A DNA stretch of 43,272 nt, from assembly GCA_002455425.1 (NCBI GenBank), contig DKKT01000055.1, positions 14,451-57,722 on the forward strand, in the 5' to 3' direction. A program made the translations under genes and the position numbers. This document shows, piece by piece, positions 14,458 to 23,976 of the stretch (positions are counted from its first letter, which is position 1; each line of letters opens with the position of its first letter). The notes under the pieces are model-generated. The model was not told the origin of the DNA. It saw nothing but the letters and a program-made list of their open reading frames with translations, and did not search any database. Origin of the DNA: Chthonomonas sp. UBA6659. Lineage in GTDB: Bacteria > Armatimonadota > Fimbriimonadia > Fimbriimonadales > Fimbriimonadaceae.

Positions 14458-17400
14458 AACCGCACTCCGTACTCGAAAGTCACCTTCCAAGGGCGATCCT
14501 GGTCGAATCCGATGCCGAATCGTGAGCGACCAAACACCCAGCCCCGGAACGGCGGCCGGTACACCAGCCGGACTTCGTACTTCGGTGACTGACCAGGCGG
14601 GGGATTCAATTGGCGACGCGCAAACAGCGTCAATCCGCGAGCAAAAGTCTTTGCGGCGGTGATCGTCGTCTGATCCAGCGGGTTGTAGGAGAGGCTGAGG
14701 TAATCCAGGTTCAGGCCGCTCGCCAGGTTTTCGGTGAACGGCGTGATCACGTTCGGCAGCACGAAACCGAGCACCGCATCCCGCGCCTGCCCCAAACCAG
14801 GGCGGAGCGACGACTGGGCCAGAGACTCGATGAAGTCTTTCTGCCCAAGCAGACTCACGATCTGGTCTTGGCTCAAGTCCGGCGGGTCACTCGTCGCCGT
14901 GAGGACTAGCCCCCCTTCCTCGAGAAGGTTGCCCCGCATACCGAGCGTCACGTCGTAGGTCTCGATGCTGTCGCCGAAGCGGCGCGCCGTCACACGGGTT
15001 CGCCCTTCGAGGTTCACATCGAGAATCGCAGTCGATTCGCCCAACGCGTTCTGGGTGTAGCTGAAGTCGATCTTCCCGCCCTCTTCGAGTTCGATGCGCG
15101 CGGTCGGCAACCGAAAGACCCCTTCGTCGACGGACAGGGCCGCGTTGACCCGCGGCGAGTCGAGGGTCCCGTTGATCGTCGCGTCTCCGGTGGTCGTGAG
15201 GTTCGCGGTCGTCGTCCTGAGACGAGCCGTGTCCTTGATGCGGAACATGACGTTGTCGAACCGAGGATTGAACAACGGATCGCTCGTCCCGGCACCCTCC
15301 GCGAACTCCGTCGGCACGAGCACGTTCATGCCGAGCACGCTGACCGGCGTACCGGCCACACCCGAAATTCGCGGCTGGCGCAGCGTCCCACGGACGTTCA
15401 ACGTGCCCGAAAGCGCTCCTTGCGACCGGCGACTCGCCACCGTCGCACCTTGGTCGAATCGGAACCCTGAGAAGACCAGTACGCCGTTCAGGAGGCACTG
15501 CTCAAGTCGCTGACGCAGATCGAGCCCAGGCTCGGCCACGTTGCGGAAGTCGAAGCCCGTGTTCATCAGAATGAAGCCACCCGAAGAACTCCCGATGGAG
15601 GCTGCCGCCCGCAGTCGTCCGCGGTCCCAGTCAAGTCTCACCTTCGGAGCCAGCAACGACGTGTCGAGACCTTCGAACGCCAAGACCCCGTCGGTCGACT
15701 CGACGGAACCGGTCGCGACGACGTTGTCGTGGGTGCCCGAAACCTTCAAACTCCCGCTGATGCGCCCGCGCGTCCGCGTCGGATCAAGACCCGCGATCGT
15801 CTCGTCCAAATCTGAGAGCGCGCGGGAGACGACGCGGAGATCGACGTCGAGAGGTCTCCGCGTATCGGTGCCCCCTGTCGACGGCTCGAACGCCGAAAGC
15901 GGCACCATTGCCGAAAGATCGCCGTCGAGGTCCGCGATTTTGAACTTGCCTTGAGCCCGAACCACCCCGTCGATGAGGGTCAGCTCCTGCACCGTAACGC
16001 TCGTCTCGAGGCTGTCGGGCAATGCCTGGTCACCTCCGAGGTTGAGATTCTTGATCTCCAGGGAACTCTGGACGAGGTCGGGCTTCCGCGTTTCCCCTCC
16101 GAATGCGAACGTCCACTCCCCGATCTTGCCTCCGATCGGTGGTGCCTTGGGAAACGCTACGTTAAGCCAGTCAAGATAGAAGTTGTACAGATCACCTTCG
16201 AGGACGAGGGATCCATCCTCATCGATGGTCCCCTTCGCGGTCAACCGTCCCGGATCCGGCCGGTCGGCTTGCTCATTCCATAGGAAGTCGTCGATGGTCC
16301 AGACTCCGCCTTGACGAACCGCCTTGGCCGTGATTTCTCCGGCATCGCGCCCTTTGACCACGAGTCCACTGAGCGCAAAGGAACTCAGAACAACATCCGG
16401 ATCGTCGATCGATCCCGTGACGGCGGCCTCGGCACCCAGTTGGCCACGGCTTCCCCGACGCCACTCTTCCCAAGCTGGATCTCGCAGCGTGGGCAACGCA
16501 TCGAGCAACGTTTCAATCGGAAAATTGTAGGCAAGAGTCTTGGCGTCGATCGTCCGAGTGTCGGGGTTGTAAACCGCGTTCTCCACCGAGACGTAGCGTC
16601 CAGGGCGGCCGATCTCAGCCGACCCCGTCCACGTCGACTCGTGGAGAGCCACCTTCACTTGGCCCCGACCGAGCGGTGATTCGTTGACCTCGAGGGCATC
16701 GACCTCCAAGTTCGACCCAAGCTGGGCGAACCGGCCGTCCCGAATGTCGAACGCGAACGTCCCGTTCGCACTTCCCCCGAATCTTAAGCTCGACGTGTCG
16801 CTCGGAATTCGCGCCAGGGGCACGGACACAAGGGAGCCCTCGAAGGTGCCTTGCCGGCTCGCCGGGTCGTACTGCCCCGAGATCGTCACCGCCTCGTTCG
16901 ATCCAAACTCCAGTCGACCCCGGCTCAACGTCCACTTCTCGCCCGTGAAGCCGAACTCCGCCCGCACTCCGGTGGCCTCGACGCCGAAGGCCTCGACACG
17001 CGAGCCGGCAAGGAAACCGCCGACGACGGGATCCTCCAAGGTCCCGGCGAGACTCCCGTTCTCGATCGTCGCGAACCCCTCCACGTCGAAGCCGAGCCGC
17101 TCGTTCCACTCCTGGAGGTCGATGCCCTCCGCCTTCCACGTCCCGGCGATCGCTCCGGATTTCGGCTCCCAGCTCACCGCGCCCTCTGCCTTCGCTGCCC
17201 CGATCGCGACGATCACATCGTCGAGCCGCACTTCTTCGCGACTCGCCCTCACATCGGCCGAGACGTAGGGGATTTCGATATCTTCGCGCACAAAACCATA
17301 GACTTCTGCTGCACCGGTGGCCGTCGGATTCGAAAGCGTTCCGCCCAACTCGGCTTGCAAGAACGCTGCTCCCTTTGAGCCGTCCCATAGTGCGGCGACA

Positions 17401-19085
17401 TCTACGCCGCCCGCACTCACGACCCCGTCGATCTCCTTCGAGCGCAAGTCGACCGTCCCGCTGGCGAGCAACATCCCGGTCGAACCGGTCAGCGCGAAGC
17501 GACCAATCGTCGCCATGTTCCGAGCGATCTCCGCGCGGCCTTCGAACAAGCCGAGGAACCGCCGCGTCTGCCCGTGACGGTAGCCGGCTTGGCCGCGCGC
17601 ATCGACCACGATCACCGGCTTGGCGGTGGTTCCATCCACGACAGCCCGAAGCTCGCCGCGCCCCTCGATCCCATCGACGCCGAACCTCGAAAGGAACTTG
17701 CTTAGATCGATCGAACCCGTCGAAGCCCACGCCGACAACTTCCCGGAAGCCCAGTCGAGTGCCAACGCACCGGAAACAGGTTCACCCGACCATCGCGCGG
17801 CCACGCTCTCGGCTCGAAGCCCGTTCGTATCGACCGCGAGTTTCCACCGACTGTCGGTGGCCGCTTCGCCATCCCAGGCCATTCGCGGTGCCTGCAGCAA
17901 ACCGTCGATCGCGTACCGATCGCCTCGCCAGGCCACCGTCCCCTCGAACGTGGGACGCGACGCCGTCAGCTCCCTGGGGAGGACCTTGGCGAGCGGCGCC
18001 CAGAACGCTCGCTCGGTATCGGCCGATGCCGTGACCTTGCCGACAAGGCCAAAGTCTCCGATCCAAGACAGCGTCCCGTCAAACGTGAGCCGTCGACGCG
18101 CCTCGCTCACCGTCGCGGCCACGCTCAATCGGTCGCCGGCCCAGCGCACCCGACCGTCGACCGTCGCCCCGGCGACCACATCGCTGACGCGAATGCCACG
18201 ACCCCGAGCGGTCAGCGACGCGGCCAAGTTTACGCGCCCGGCCTGAATCTGGGCGCGGATCGGACCCGAGACCGCCAACTGCGCCACATCGAGGGGTTCG
18301 TAGTCGCGGAGCGTCGCCGGATCGATCCAGCGTCGCAAGTGCGGAACCAAGGGGGCGAGTTCCAGTCCTGTCACCGTAGTCGCGACCTGAATCGCGTCGC
18401 TCCCAACGATGGTGACCTTCAGGGGAAGCACCCCGACCGTCGGAATCTCCAACGTTCCACCGGCGACCACGTTCTCGCCGACCCCTTCCAACCTCAACAG
18501 ACGCGAGCGAGCCCGTAAGGGAAGTGTGGGACTTCGCAGCGAATCCTTGTACAGAAAGTCGACGTCCCGGACCGCGATCCTGAATGCGGTATCACCCCCT
18601 TCGGTCGTCTTCTTCGGCAAATAGCGCTCGAAGGAGTAGCTTCCGTTGGGCATTCGCTCGACGATCCCGCGGAGGCCGGCCGCGTCGCCGACCCATGTCT
18701 CGCCGTCTTGGCGAAGAACGAGGCGATCGAGCGCGAGCACCGCTTCCTCCTGGGAACTCCAGACCCGGGCTCGGCGCAACACGAGGACCCGCTCCCGGTC
18801 GTCGAACGCATAGCTCTCGGCCGTGAGCCGCACCGGGCCGTCCTGGGCCTCGTACACCAGTTCCACGGGCACGCCCGGGGCCTTGAGGCGATCGTAGCAC
18901 TGGTAGGCGTAGGCCGCGCTCAGCACCAAGAGCCCGATCGGCAGGCAAATCGTGATGACGCCGATCGAGGCGATGCCGCCACGCCAGAGGCTGCCGAGTC
19001 GCCTGCGCACTTGTGCCGATTCTGACCGATGGCTGCGAGCCCGGTTACGGGGTTTTCCCCAAACGCGGGACGATCCCCGAGGCAT
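14454..19085 (-). CDS. tamB: TamB-like translocation/assembly module protein
   Basis: 1543 residues. A basic N-terminus is followed by one membrane anchor at about 39-61 (ASIGVITICLPIGLLVLSAAYAY). A very long repetitive beta-rich region follows (about 70-1150, AsmA/TamB style, with recurring VDGRVRW, GTLSWIGD and GTVAWRGD blocks). The C-terminal TamB (DUF490) domain (about 1150-1543) includes INGTLDSPRVNAALSVDEG and SDPPDLSQDQIVSLLGQ, and ends in Phe (EYGVRF). Family knowledge: TamB/YhdP-like proteins form a hydrophobic groove bridging the two membranes, for barrel assembly or phospholipid transport. No TamA is adjacent; the gene follows a subtilase after 37 bp. The start codon lies in the loop of a predicted hairpin (19058-19106). 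Confidence 0.9.
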   Translation of the reverse strand: MPRGSSRVWGKPRNRARSHRSESAQVRRRLGSLWRGGIASIGVITICLPIGLLVLSAAYAYQCYDRLKAPGVPVELVYEAQDGPVRLTAESYAFDDRERVLVLRRARVWSSQEEAVLALDRLVLRQDGETWVGDAAGLRGIVERMPNGSYSFERYLPKKTTEGGDTAFRIAVRDVDFLYKDSLRSPTLPLRARSRLLRLEGVGENVVAGGTLEIPTVGVLPLKVTIVGSDAIQVATTVTGLELAPLVPHLRRWIDPATLRDYEPLDVAQLAVSGPIRAQIQAGRVNLAASLTARGRGIRVSDVVAGATVDGRVRWAGDRLSVAATVSEARRRLTFDGTLSWIGDFGLVGKVTASADTERAFWAPLAKVLPRELTASRPTFEGTVAWRGDRYAIDGLLQAPRMAWDGEAATDSRWKLAVDTNGLRAESVAARWSGEPVSGALALDWASGKLSAWASTGSIDLSKFLSRFGVDGIEGRGELRAVVDGTTAKPVIVVDARGQAGYRHGQTRRFLGLFEGRAEIARNMATIGRFALTGSTGMLLASGTVDLRSKEIDGVVSAGGVDVAALWDGSKGAAFLQAELGGTLSNPTATGAAEVYGFVREDIEIPYVSADVRASREEVRLDDVIVAIGAAKAEGAVSWEPKSGAIAGTWKAEGIDLQEWNERLGFDVEGFATIENGSLAGTLEDPVVGGFLAGSRVEAFGVEATGVRAEFGFTGEKWTLSRGRLEFGSNEAVTISGQYDPASRQGTFEGSLVSVPLARIPSDTSSLRFGGSANGTFAFDIRDGRFAQLGSNLEVDALEVNESPLGRGQVKVALHESTWTGSAEIGRPGRYVSVENAVYNPDTRTIDAKTLAYNFPIETLLDALPTLRDPAWEEWRRGSRGQLGAEAAVTGSIDDPDVVLSSFALSGLVVKGRDAGEITAKAVRQGGVWTIDDFLWNEQADRPDPGRLTAKGTIDEDGSLVLEGDLYNFYLDWLNVAFPKAPPIGGKIGEWTFAFGGETRKPDLVQSSLEIKNLNLGGDQALPDSLETSVTVQELTLIDGVVRAQGKFKIADLDGDLSAMVPLSAFEPSTGGTDTRRPLDVDLRVVSRALSDLDETIAGLDPTRTRGRISGSLKVSGTHDNVVATGSVESTDGVLAFEGLDTSLLAPKVRLDWDRGRLRAAASIGSSSGGFILMNTGFDFRNVAEPGLDLRQRLEQCLLNGVLVFSGFRFDQGATVASRRSQGALSGTLNVRGTLRQPRISGVAGTPVSVLGMNVLVPTEFAEGAGTSDPLFNPRFDNVMFRIKDTARLRTTTANLTTTGDATINGTLDSPRVNAALSVDEGVFRLPTARIELEEGGKIDFSYTQNALGESTAILDVNLEGRTRVTARRFGDSIETYDVTLGMRGNLLEEGGLVLTATSDPPDLSQDQIVSLLGQKDFIESLAQSSLRPGLGQARDAVLGFVLPNVITPFTENLASGLNLDYLSLSYNPLDQTTITAAKTFARGLTLFARRQLNPPPGQSPKYEVRLVYRPPFRGWVFGRSRFGIGFDQDRPWKVTFEYGVRF

Positions 19086-19106
19086 CAGCCCCGAGGATCG
19101 TTTGGG
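19058..19106 (-). promoter_or_regulatory. Hairpin enclosing the tamB start codon
   Basis: CCCAAACG (19058-19065) pairs with CGTTTGGG (19099-19106) and ATCC (73-76) with GGAT (95-98), separated by a 7-base bulge. The ATG of tamB (19083-19085) falls in the loop, between two copies of CCTCGGGG. In the mRNA this may gate translation, or act as a processing site between the subtilase and tamB. Confidence 0.4.
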
Positions 19107-19122
19107 AATGGATTCGATGTGT

Positions 19123-21123
19123 TTATGGAATCAGTTTTAGACCTCCTTCTTTCGTGTTCACCGGGCTCTCCACGATGATCCGGGCGTCGGTGACGGCGCG
19201 AATGGTTCGGGCCTGGATCGGGAAGGTCACCTTGCTCGCGTTGGCAGGGACCCGGACGGTCGCCGGCAGTCCGATCAAGTCGGGGTGCGAGCTCCGCAGA
19301 CGGAGGGTCACCGGCTCGGGCGTTTCGGCGTCGAGTTGGATCTCTCCGACGAGGCGGCCCCGCGACTTCAGCGTCGATCCGCGGAAACGGATCTGCTCGA
19401 CCAGTGCCCGGAAGCTGTCCTGACCGGTGACGATGAGAGAGAACCGCTGCGTGTTTATGACGCCCTTGTGCGTGATCCGAATCGTGTACCAGCCGATCGT
19501 CGTCTGAGGCAAAAGCACCTGCTCCACATTGTCCCGGCTGTTATCACCGCGGACGGCGGCGGCGTTCGGCGTGGACGGATTGAGCACCCAGGGCTGCTGA
19601 ACGGTCGTACCCCGAACGATACGAAGGTCGAGATCGTTCACGAGCATCCGGTTCGTCGGATCGAGCGAGGGCGCGACAGGCGTGCCGGCTGGATCGTTCC
19701 AGGCCAGGGTCGCCTTCAAAGGCCCACCAAGCGAGAACACGCGCATCTCGAACGAACGACGGAACGTCAACTGCCCCTCGGTGATGGTCGTGTCCATCGT
19801 GGCTTCCTTGTCGATCACGGCGACCGCGGACCTTGAGTTAAGCATTCCCCAGCCGAACTTGTAATCTGGGCCGGCGCTGGGTCCCGCTTCGTGGGCGCTG
19901 TGGATCGCGATCGCCTTCCAGGTGGCGCTCCGCAATTCGCCACCGTTGAAGCGGTTCTTGTAGTGCTCCATCCAGAGCGCGATCGAACCCGCCGCCACGG
20001 GAGACGCCATCGACGTCCCCGACTTCGACGAGTAAGCCGTGTTCGACGTGTTGTTCGTCGACCAGACGTCCACCCCAGCCGCGACGATGTCGGGTTTGAT
20101 CCGTCCATCGTCGGTCGGACCGAAGCTGGTGAACGCTGCCGCCCGGGCGTCGGACGCACTCAGAATGCCACCCGCCACATCTTCCGCCGCTCCGACGGTC
20201 AGGATGTTCTTGGCGAGAGCGGTCCCGTTGATCGTATCGAAGCCATCCGCGCCGCCGTCTCGCTCACGAGTCCGCGTGCTTGTCGTCCAACCGTTGTTCC
20301 AAACGAAGTGGGAGACGCCGGCTGGGGGATTGTCGTTGCGGTCGTTCCCCGCCGACGCGCAGATCAGGTAGTACGGCGCCTGGTTGGCGATCAGGTCCCA
20401 CTCCCGGGTCGCCTGAGTGTAGAAACCGAACCGATAGTCCTCGTTCTGGCTGATCGAAGGATCGCCATACCAGTACCATTGAGCGGAACCGTTATCGAAT
20501 TGCCAGCCCGTAATGAGCCCGTACGAGTGGTTCGAGATCCGCAGTCCATCGGCGGCCGCATCCGCCATCTCGGCATCGTCGTCGGTCCAGTCGTAGGCGT
20601 CGAGGGTCGCCCCGTTGGCCATCCCGCGGGCGGCAGGGTCGAGACCGGCCGCGATCATCGTCCCTGCGACGTGGGTGGCGTGGCTCCGATGCTCGACGTC
20701 GTCGCGATTCGTGACCCGATCGCCGAATTCTCCGTGGGTCGCCCGAACCGAACCTCCGTCCCAGATGCCGATCTTGATCCCGTTTCCGGTCAATGCGAGG
20801 TTCGCACCGCCCCCGGACCAAAGTTCGTCGGTGTGGACGGTGCCGGCCTCGTCGGCGTTCAGCGTCGCCACGTAGAGCGGCATCCCGCGCTCGAAGCGAA
20901 CGAACTCCATCATGCGGCCCCGTGAATCTTCGATCTGCAGCGGAATGCCGGTCAAACGGGCGAAGGCGGCCGACTGCTGGCGCGCCATCGCGTTTCGGGT
21001 TCGGAGGTCGAAGGCGAGCCGGCGGAGTCCGTCGGCATCGACCATAGGTTGAGCGGACGCGCCGGCGAACGTGGCGGCCAACGCCGCAAGGGCGAGAGTG
21101 AGTCGAGTGGTGTTTGGGTTCAT
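19123..21123 (-). CDS. Secreted subtilisin-like serine protease (S8)
   Basis: 666 residues from ATG at 21123 (MNPNTTRLTL); the upstream extension has no signal. Signal peptide at about 1-24 (GASAQ). A short propeptide-like region precedes the S8 catalytic domain (about 105-440): Asp122 in GIWDGG, His148 in SHATHVAGT, oxyanion Asn260 in SAGNDRND and Ser371 in SGTSMASPVAAGS. All are intact, so it should be active. The C-terminal part (about 440-560) resembles the beta-sandwich that follows kexin/fervidolysin-like subtilases (LKATLAWNDP, LVNDLDLRI), and then comes an Ig-like domain to the end. Likely an extracellular or periplasmic protease. Immediately upstream of tamB and probably co-transcribed. 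Confidence 0.92.
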   Translation of the reverse strand: MNPNTTRLTLALAALAATFAGASAQPMVDADGLRRLAFDLRTRNAMARQQSAAFARLTGIPLQIEDSRGRMMEFVRFERGMPLYVATLNADEAGTVHTDELWSGGGANLALTGNGIKIGIWDGGSVRATHGEFGDRVTNRDDVEHRSHATHVAGTMIAAGLDPAARGMANGATLDAYDWTDDDAEMADAAADGLRISNHSYGLITGWQFDNGSAQWYWYGDPSISQNEDYRFGFYTQATREWDLIANQAPYYLICASAGNDRNDNPPAGVSHFVWNNGWTTSTRTRERDGGADGFDTINGTALAKNILTVGAAEDVAGGILSASDARAAAFTSFGPTDDGRIKPDIVAAGVDVWSTNNTSNTAYSSKSGTSMASPVAAGSIALWMEHYKNRFNGGELRSATWKAIAIHSAHEAGPSAGPDYKFGWGMLNSRSAVAVIDKEATMDTTITEGQLTFRRSFEMRVFSLGGPLKATLAWNDPAGTPVAPSLDPTNRMLVNDLDLRIVRGTTVQQPWVLNPSTPNAAAVRGDNSRDNVEQVLLPQTTIGWYTIRITHKGVINTQRFSLIVTGQDSFRALVEQIRFRGSTLKSRGRLVGEIQLDAETPEPVTLRLRSSHPDLIGLPATVRVPANASKVTFPIQARTIRAVTDARIIVESPVNTKEGGLKLIP

Positions 21124-21182
21124 CTTGAGTCTCCTGTGTGCCCCGAAGGGCGTCGATGCGTATTGGGCGACTCCAGACCGTG

Positions 21183-21200
21183 TCGGGATCGTGATCCCGA
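21183..21200. promoter_or_regulatory. Dyad between divergent subtilase and unknown gene
   Basis: TCGGGATC-GT-GATCCCGA is an 18-bp near-perfect palindrome about 60 bp upstream of the subtilase start and 130 bp upstream of the plus-strand gene. A second dyad, GTGATC-CC-GATCAC, overlaps it. It is a good candidate operator for one or both genes. Confidence 0.4.
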
Positions 21201-21271
21201 TCACAGTAGACCGTGACCTTGACCAAGGCTCGCACGTCCAACCTATGGACCGAGAATTTGCGGTGTCCCGT

Positions 21272-21301
21272 TGGGAATTTCGAGTGGTTCCCCGTATACT
21301 G
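21272..21301 (+). promoter_or_regulatory. Putative sigma70-type promoter for the gene at 21333
   Basis: TTGGGA (21272-21277) and TATACT (21296-21301) with an 18-bp spacer. Transcription would start near 21308, leaving a leader of about 25 bases that contains GGGGGT six bases before the ATG. Confidence 0.45.
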
Positions 21302-21332
21302 GTTACGTACCGATTACCCAGGGGGTAATGAT

Positions 21333-22370
21333 ATGAATTGGCAAGAGAGATCGGACTTGGGGTTAGCGCTGATCGGCGATGTGCACGACCTGTTGCGTGT
21401 CGAAGACGCGTGGAGAATCGACGAACCGCGGGGGTTCCAATGGTGGCCGGCTGAGTTCGCCCAGCACGTCTGGGCCGACATGGGGCTCTACCACCACGAG
21501 CAGGCGGTTTACCGCATGCACGTCGAGACGGACCTCATCAGCGGGCGCGGTCATCACGAGGACTTCGAGCTCGCCCTTGAGACCGCGATCGATCAGTGCA
21601 CGTTCAGCGCCATCGTCTATGACAAAGCGCGCGACCTCTACCGACTGCACAGCAGTGTCTATGCCAGCCCCGAGAACATCCACTGGCTCAAGAAGACCTT
21701 CTTCGCGGCCGCGGCACTCCAAATCGCTGAGGCCCGCGACCTGATCACCAGCCTGAGTCGCGGCGCCGCCGCGGTTCCGGCAAGCAGTGCCCACCCCCGC
21801 TCCGGCCTCCGCAGCCAGCCGTCGCCGGTCGTGGGTGCCCGGGAGCAGTTCTTCAAGCCGAACGGGGCCGTCGAAAGCCGCTGGACGGGCGTCGAGGAGT
21901 GGCACGAGATGGAACGGCTCATGAAGCGCGAAGCCCTCACCATCGACACCGACCACACCCACCGGCTCTACGCCGAGTTCGGCTGGCAAGGGCCTGGCGT
22001 AGCCCTCACCAGTCATGAGCCCCGCGTCCAGCTCGAAATCACCACCCGAGAGCCGCACCCGATCCTGGGAAACGGTCTCCATCTGACGTTGACGCTTCCC
22101 CTTGCCCTCGAAGCCAAGCGTGTCGCTCACCTCGCCATCGAGCTCAACGAGGTCGAGCGAAAGGATTGGAAACGGTGCCACATGCTCGGTTCGTGGAGCG
22201 ATCACCAAGACCAACTCGCGTTCCGGTGCTTCGTGCCGAACACGCTCTACAACGCCGAACTGCTCCCCAAGCTCGGCATGGACATGTTCGTGCGGGCTGC
22301 ATGGGCCGACGAGTGGTGCCTCCAACACCGGGCGTCCGCGCCGGAAGCTCTCCGCGCAACCCTCGAATAG
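21333..22370 (+). CDS. Unknown cytoplasmic protein, 345 residues
   Basis: The start ATG at 21333 is chosen for GGGGGT six bases upstream; the open frame upstream is not supported. No signal peptide or membrane span. The N-terminal half (about 1-150) is helical and rich in Trp and His (GFQWWPAEFAQHVWADMG, YHHEQAVYRMHVETD). A low-complexity Ala/Ser/Pro segment (about 155-185) leads to a C-terminal beta-rich part (about 195-345) containing YAEFGWQGPGVALTSHEPRVQLE, ending in a Trp-rich helix. I do not recognise a family. Two domains joined by a linker seem likely. It stands alone between a divergent subtilase and lpdA. Confidence 0.75.
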   Translation: MNWQERSDLGLALIGDVHDLLRVEDAWRIDEPRGFQWWPAEFAQHVWADMGLYHHEQAVYRMHVETDLISGRGHHEDFELALETAIDQCTFSAIVYDKARDLYRLHSSVYASPENIHWLKKTFFAAAALQIAEARDLITSLSRGAAAVPASSAHPRSGLRSQPSPVVGAREQFFKPNGAVESRWTGVEEWHEMERLMKREALTIDTDHTHRLYAEFGWQGPGVALTSHEPRVQLEITTREPHPILGNGLHLTLTLPLALEAKRVAHLAIELNEVERKDWKRCHMLGSWSDHQDQLAFRCFVPNTLYNAELLPKLGMDMFVRAAWADEWCLQHRASAPEALRATLE

Positions 22371-22556
22371 AGCCTGTCTGAACTAGGGCACGGGTAAACT
22401 GAACCCCGCGCCAGGGAGGGGGTGTGTTTTTCCATGCATCTCGATGACGCTGCTCCGGGAACCTGCTTGAGCGGCCCGTCCGTGATGCTTCCCCCCGCCA
22501 TCGAGGCGTTGATCAGACAGATTTCAGAGATTTCCATCCAGGAGTTGGCTTATCCC

Positions 22557-23975
22557 ATGGCAAACGAGAAGTTCGACGCAGACATCATCGTCATCGGCGC
22601 GGGTCCCGGCGGCTACGTCGGGGCGATCCGGGCCGCGCAACTTGGCGCACGAGTGATCTGCGTGGAGAAGGAGTACCTCGGCGGTACCTGCTTGAACTGG
22701 GGCTGCATCCCCTCGAAGGCGATGATCGCGAGCGTAGAGCGCCTCAATCACGTCAAGCACGCCGACCAGCTTGGAGTGAAGGTCGAGGGCAAGGTCGAAA
22801 TGGACTTCGCCAAAATGATGGCCCGCAAGGAGAAGATCGTCACGACCCAGCGCGGCGGCATCGGGATGCTCTTCAAGAAGAACGGCGTGACCCACGTCGA
22901 AGGGTTTGCCAAGTTCGTTGATGCGCATACGATCGAGGTCGAGAAGGACGGCAAGAAGACCAAGTACACCGCCAAGCATTTCCTCCTCGCGATGGGTTCG
23001 AGCGTGATTCGCCTGAACATCCCAGGCCTCGATGGCGGGCGCGACGAAGGCGTTTGGACTTCTGATGATGCGGTCACCGCGCCGTTCGTGCCGGAGAGCA
23101 TGTTGATTCTCGGCGGCGGGGCCGTCGGAGTCGAGTTCGCCTACGTCTTCAACGGCCTCGGTGCAAAGACGACGCTGGTCGAAATGATGCCGAACGTGAT
23201 TCCGATGATGGACACGGACCTTGGGGTCGAGCTCGGGAAACTCCTCGGCCGGCAGGGCATCAAGGTGATGGGCGGCGCAACCCTGGAGAAGGTCGCCAAG
23301 ACCAAGAAGGGGTGGAAGTGCACCGTGAAGCGCGGAGTCGAGACCGAAGAGATCGAAGTCCAAGTGATCCTCCTCGGAGTCGGTCGAAAAGCCAACACCG
23401 ACGGCATGAACTTGGACAAGATCGGCGTCCGGCTTCACAAGCGCGGGGTCGAGCTCCTCGACGACACCCTCAAAACCCACGTTCCCAACATCTATGCGAT
23501 CGGCGACGTCACCGGTCGGATCCAGCTCGCCCACGTGGCGAGCGCCGAAGCGATCTGCGCGGTGACGAACATGATCCAAGGCACCGACAAGAAGTTCGAC
23601 TACAAGGCGGTTCCGAACTGCGTCTACACGGTTCCGGAAGTAGCCAGCGTCGGGCTTACGCAGAGCGAGGCCGAGACTCAAGGCTACGAGGTGAGCGTCG
23701 GTAAGTTCGGCTTCCGACCCCTCGGCAAAGCGATGGCGATCGCCGAGCAGGATGGCTTCGTCAAGGTCGTGGTCGACAAGAAGTACGGCGAGATCCTCGG
23801 GGTTCACATGCTCGGAGCGCATGTGACCGACATGATCGCGGCCGGCGTGGCCGCGATCAAGCTGGAAGCGACGCTCGACTACATGGTCGACACGATCCAC
23901 GCCCACCCGACGATGGCCGAGGCGATGCTCGAGGCCTACGAGGACGCCGCCGGCCACGCGATCCACAAGGTCTGA
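22557..23975 (+). CDS. lpdA: Dihydrolipoyl dehydrogenase (E3)
   Basis: 472 residues from ATG at 22557; GGAG lies 12 bases upstream, and the start aligns with family N-termini. FAD-binding GAGPGGY at about 15-21, the redox-active disulfide in GGTCLNWGCIPSK (about 41-53), the NAD-binding ILGGGAVGVEFA, the second FAD motif YAIGDVTGRIQLAH and the dimer-interface His-Glu pair in HAHPTMAEAMLEA are all present. It reoxidises lipoamide in pyruvate, 2-oxoglutarate or branched-chain dehydrogenase complexes and the glycine cleavage system. A matching E1 is encoded at 32740-34707; no E2 is in the window. A GTG-start small gene follows after one base. Confidence 0.95.
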   Translation: MANEKFDADIIVIGAGPGGYVGAIRAAQLGARVICVEKEYLGGTCLNWGCIPSKAMIASVERLNHVKHADQLGVKVEGKVEMDFAKMMARKEKIVTTQRGGIGMLFKKNGVTHVEGFAKFVDAHTIEVEKDGKKTKYTAKHFLLAMGSSVIRLNIPGLDGGRDEGVWTSDDAVTAPFVPESMLILGGGAVGVEFAYVFNGLGAKTTLVEMMPNVIPMMDTDLGVELGKLLGRQGIKVMGGATLEKVAKTKKGWKCTVKRGVETEEIEVQVILLGVGRKANTDGMNLDKIGVRLHKRGVELLDDTLKTHVPNIYAIGDVTGRIQLAHVASAEAICAVTNMIQGTDKKFDYKAVPNCVYTVPEVASVGLTQSEAETQGYEVSVGKFGFRPLGKAMAIAEQDGFVKVVVDKKYGEILGVHMLGAHVTDMIAAGVAAIKLEATLDYMVDTIHAHPTMAEAMLEAYEDAAGHAIHKV

Positions 23976-23976
23976 C

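Noticed and set aside
21213..21332. 40-residue N-terminal extension of the unknown gene at 21333
   Set aside because: Covers the likely promoter; ATG 21333 has a good ribosome-binding site.
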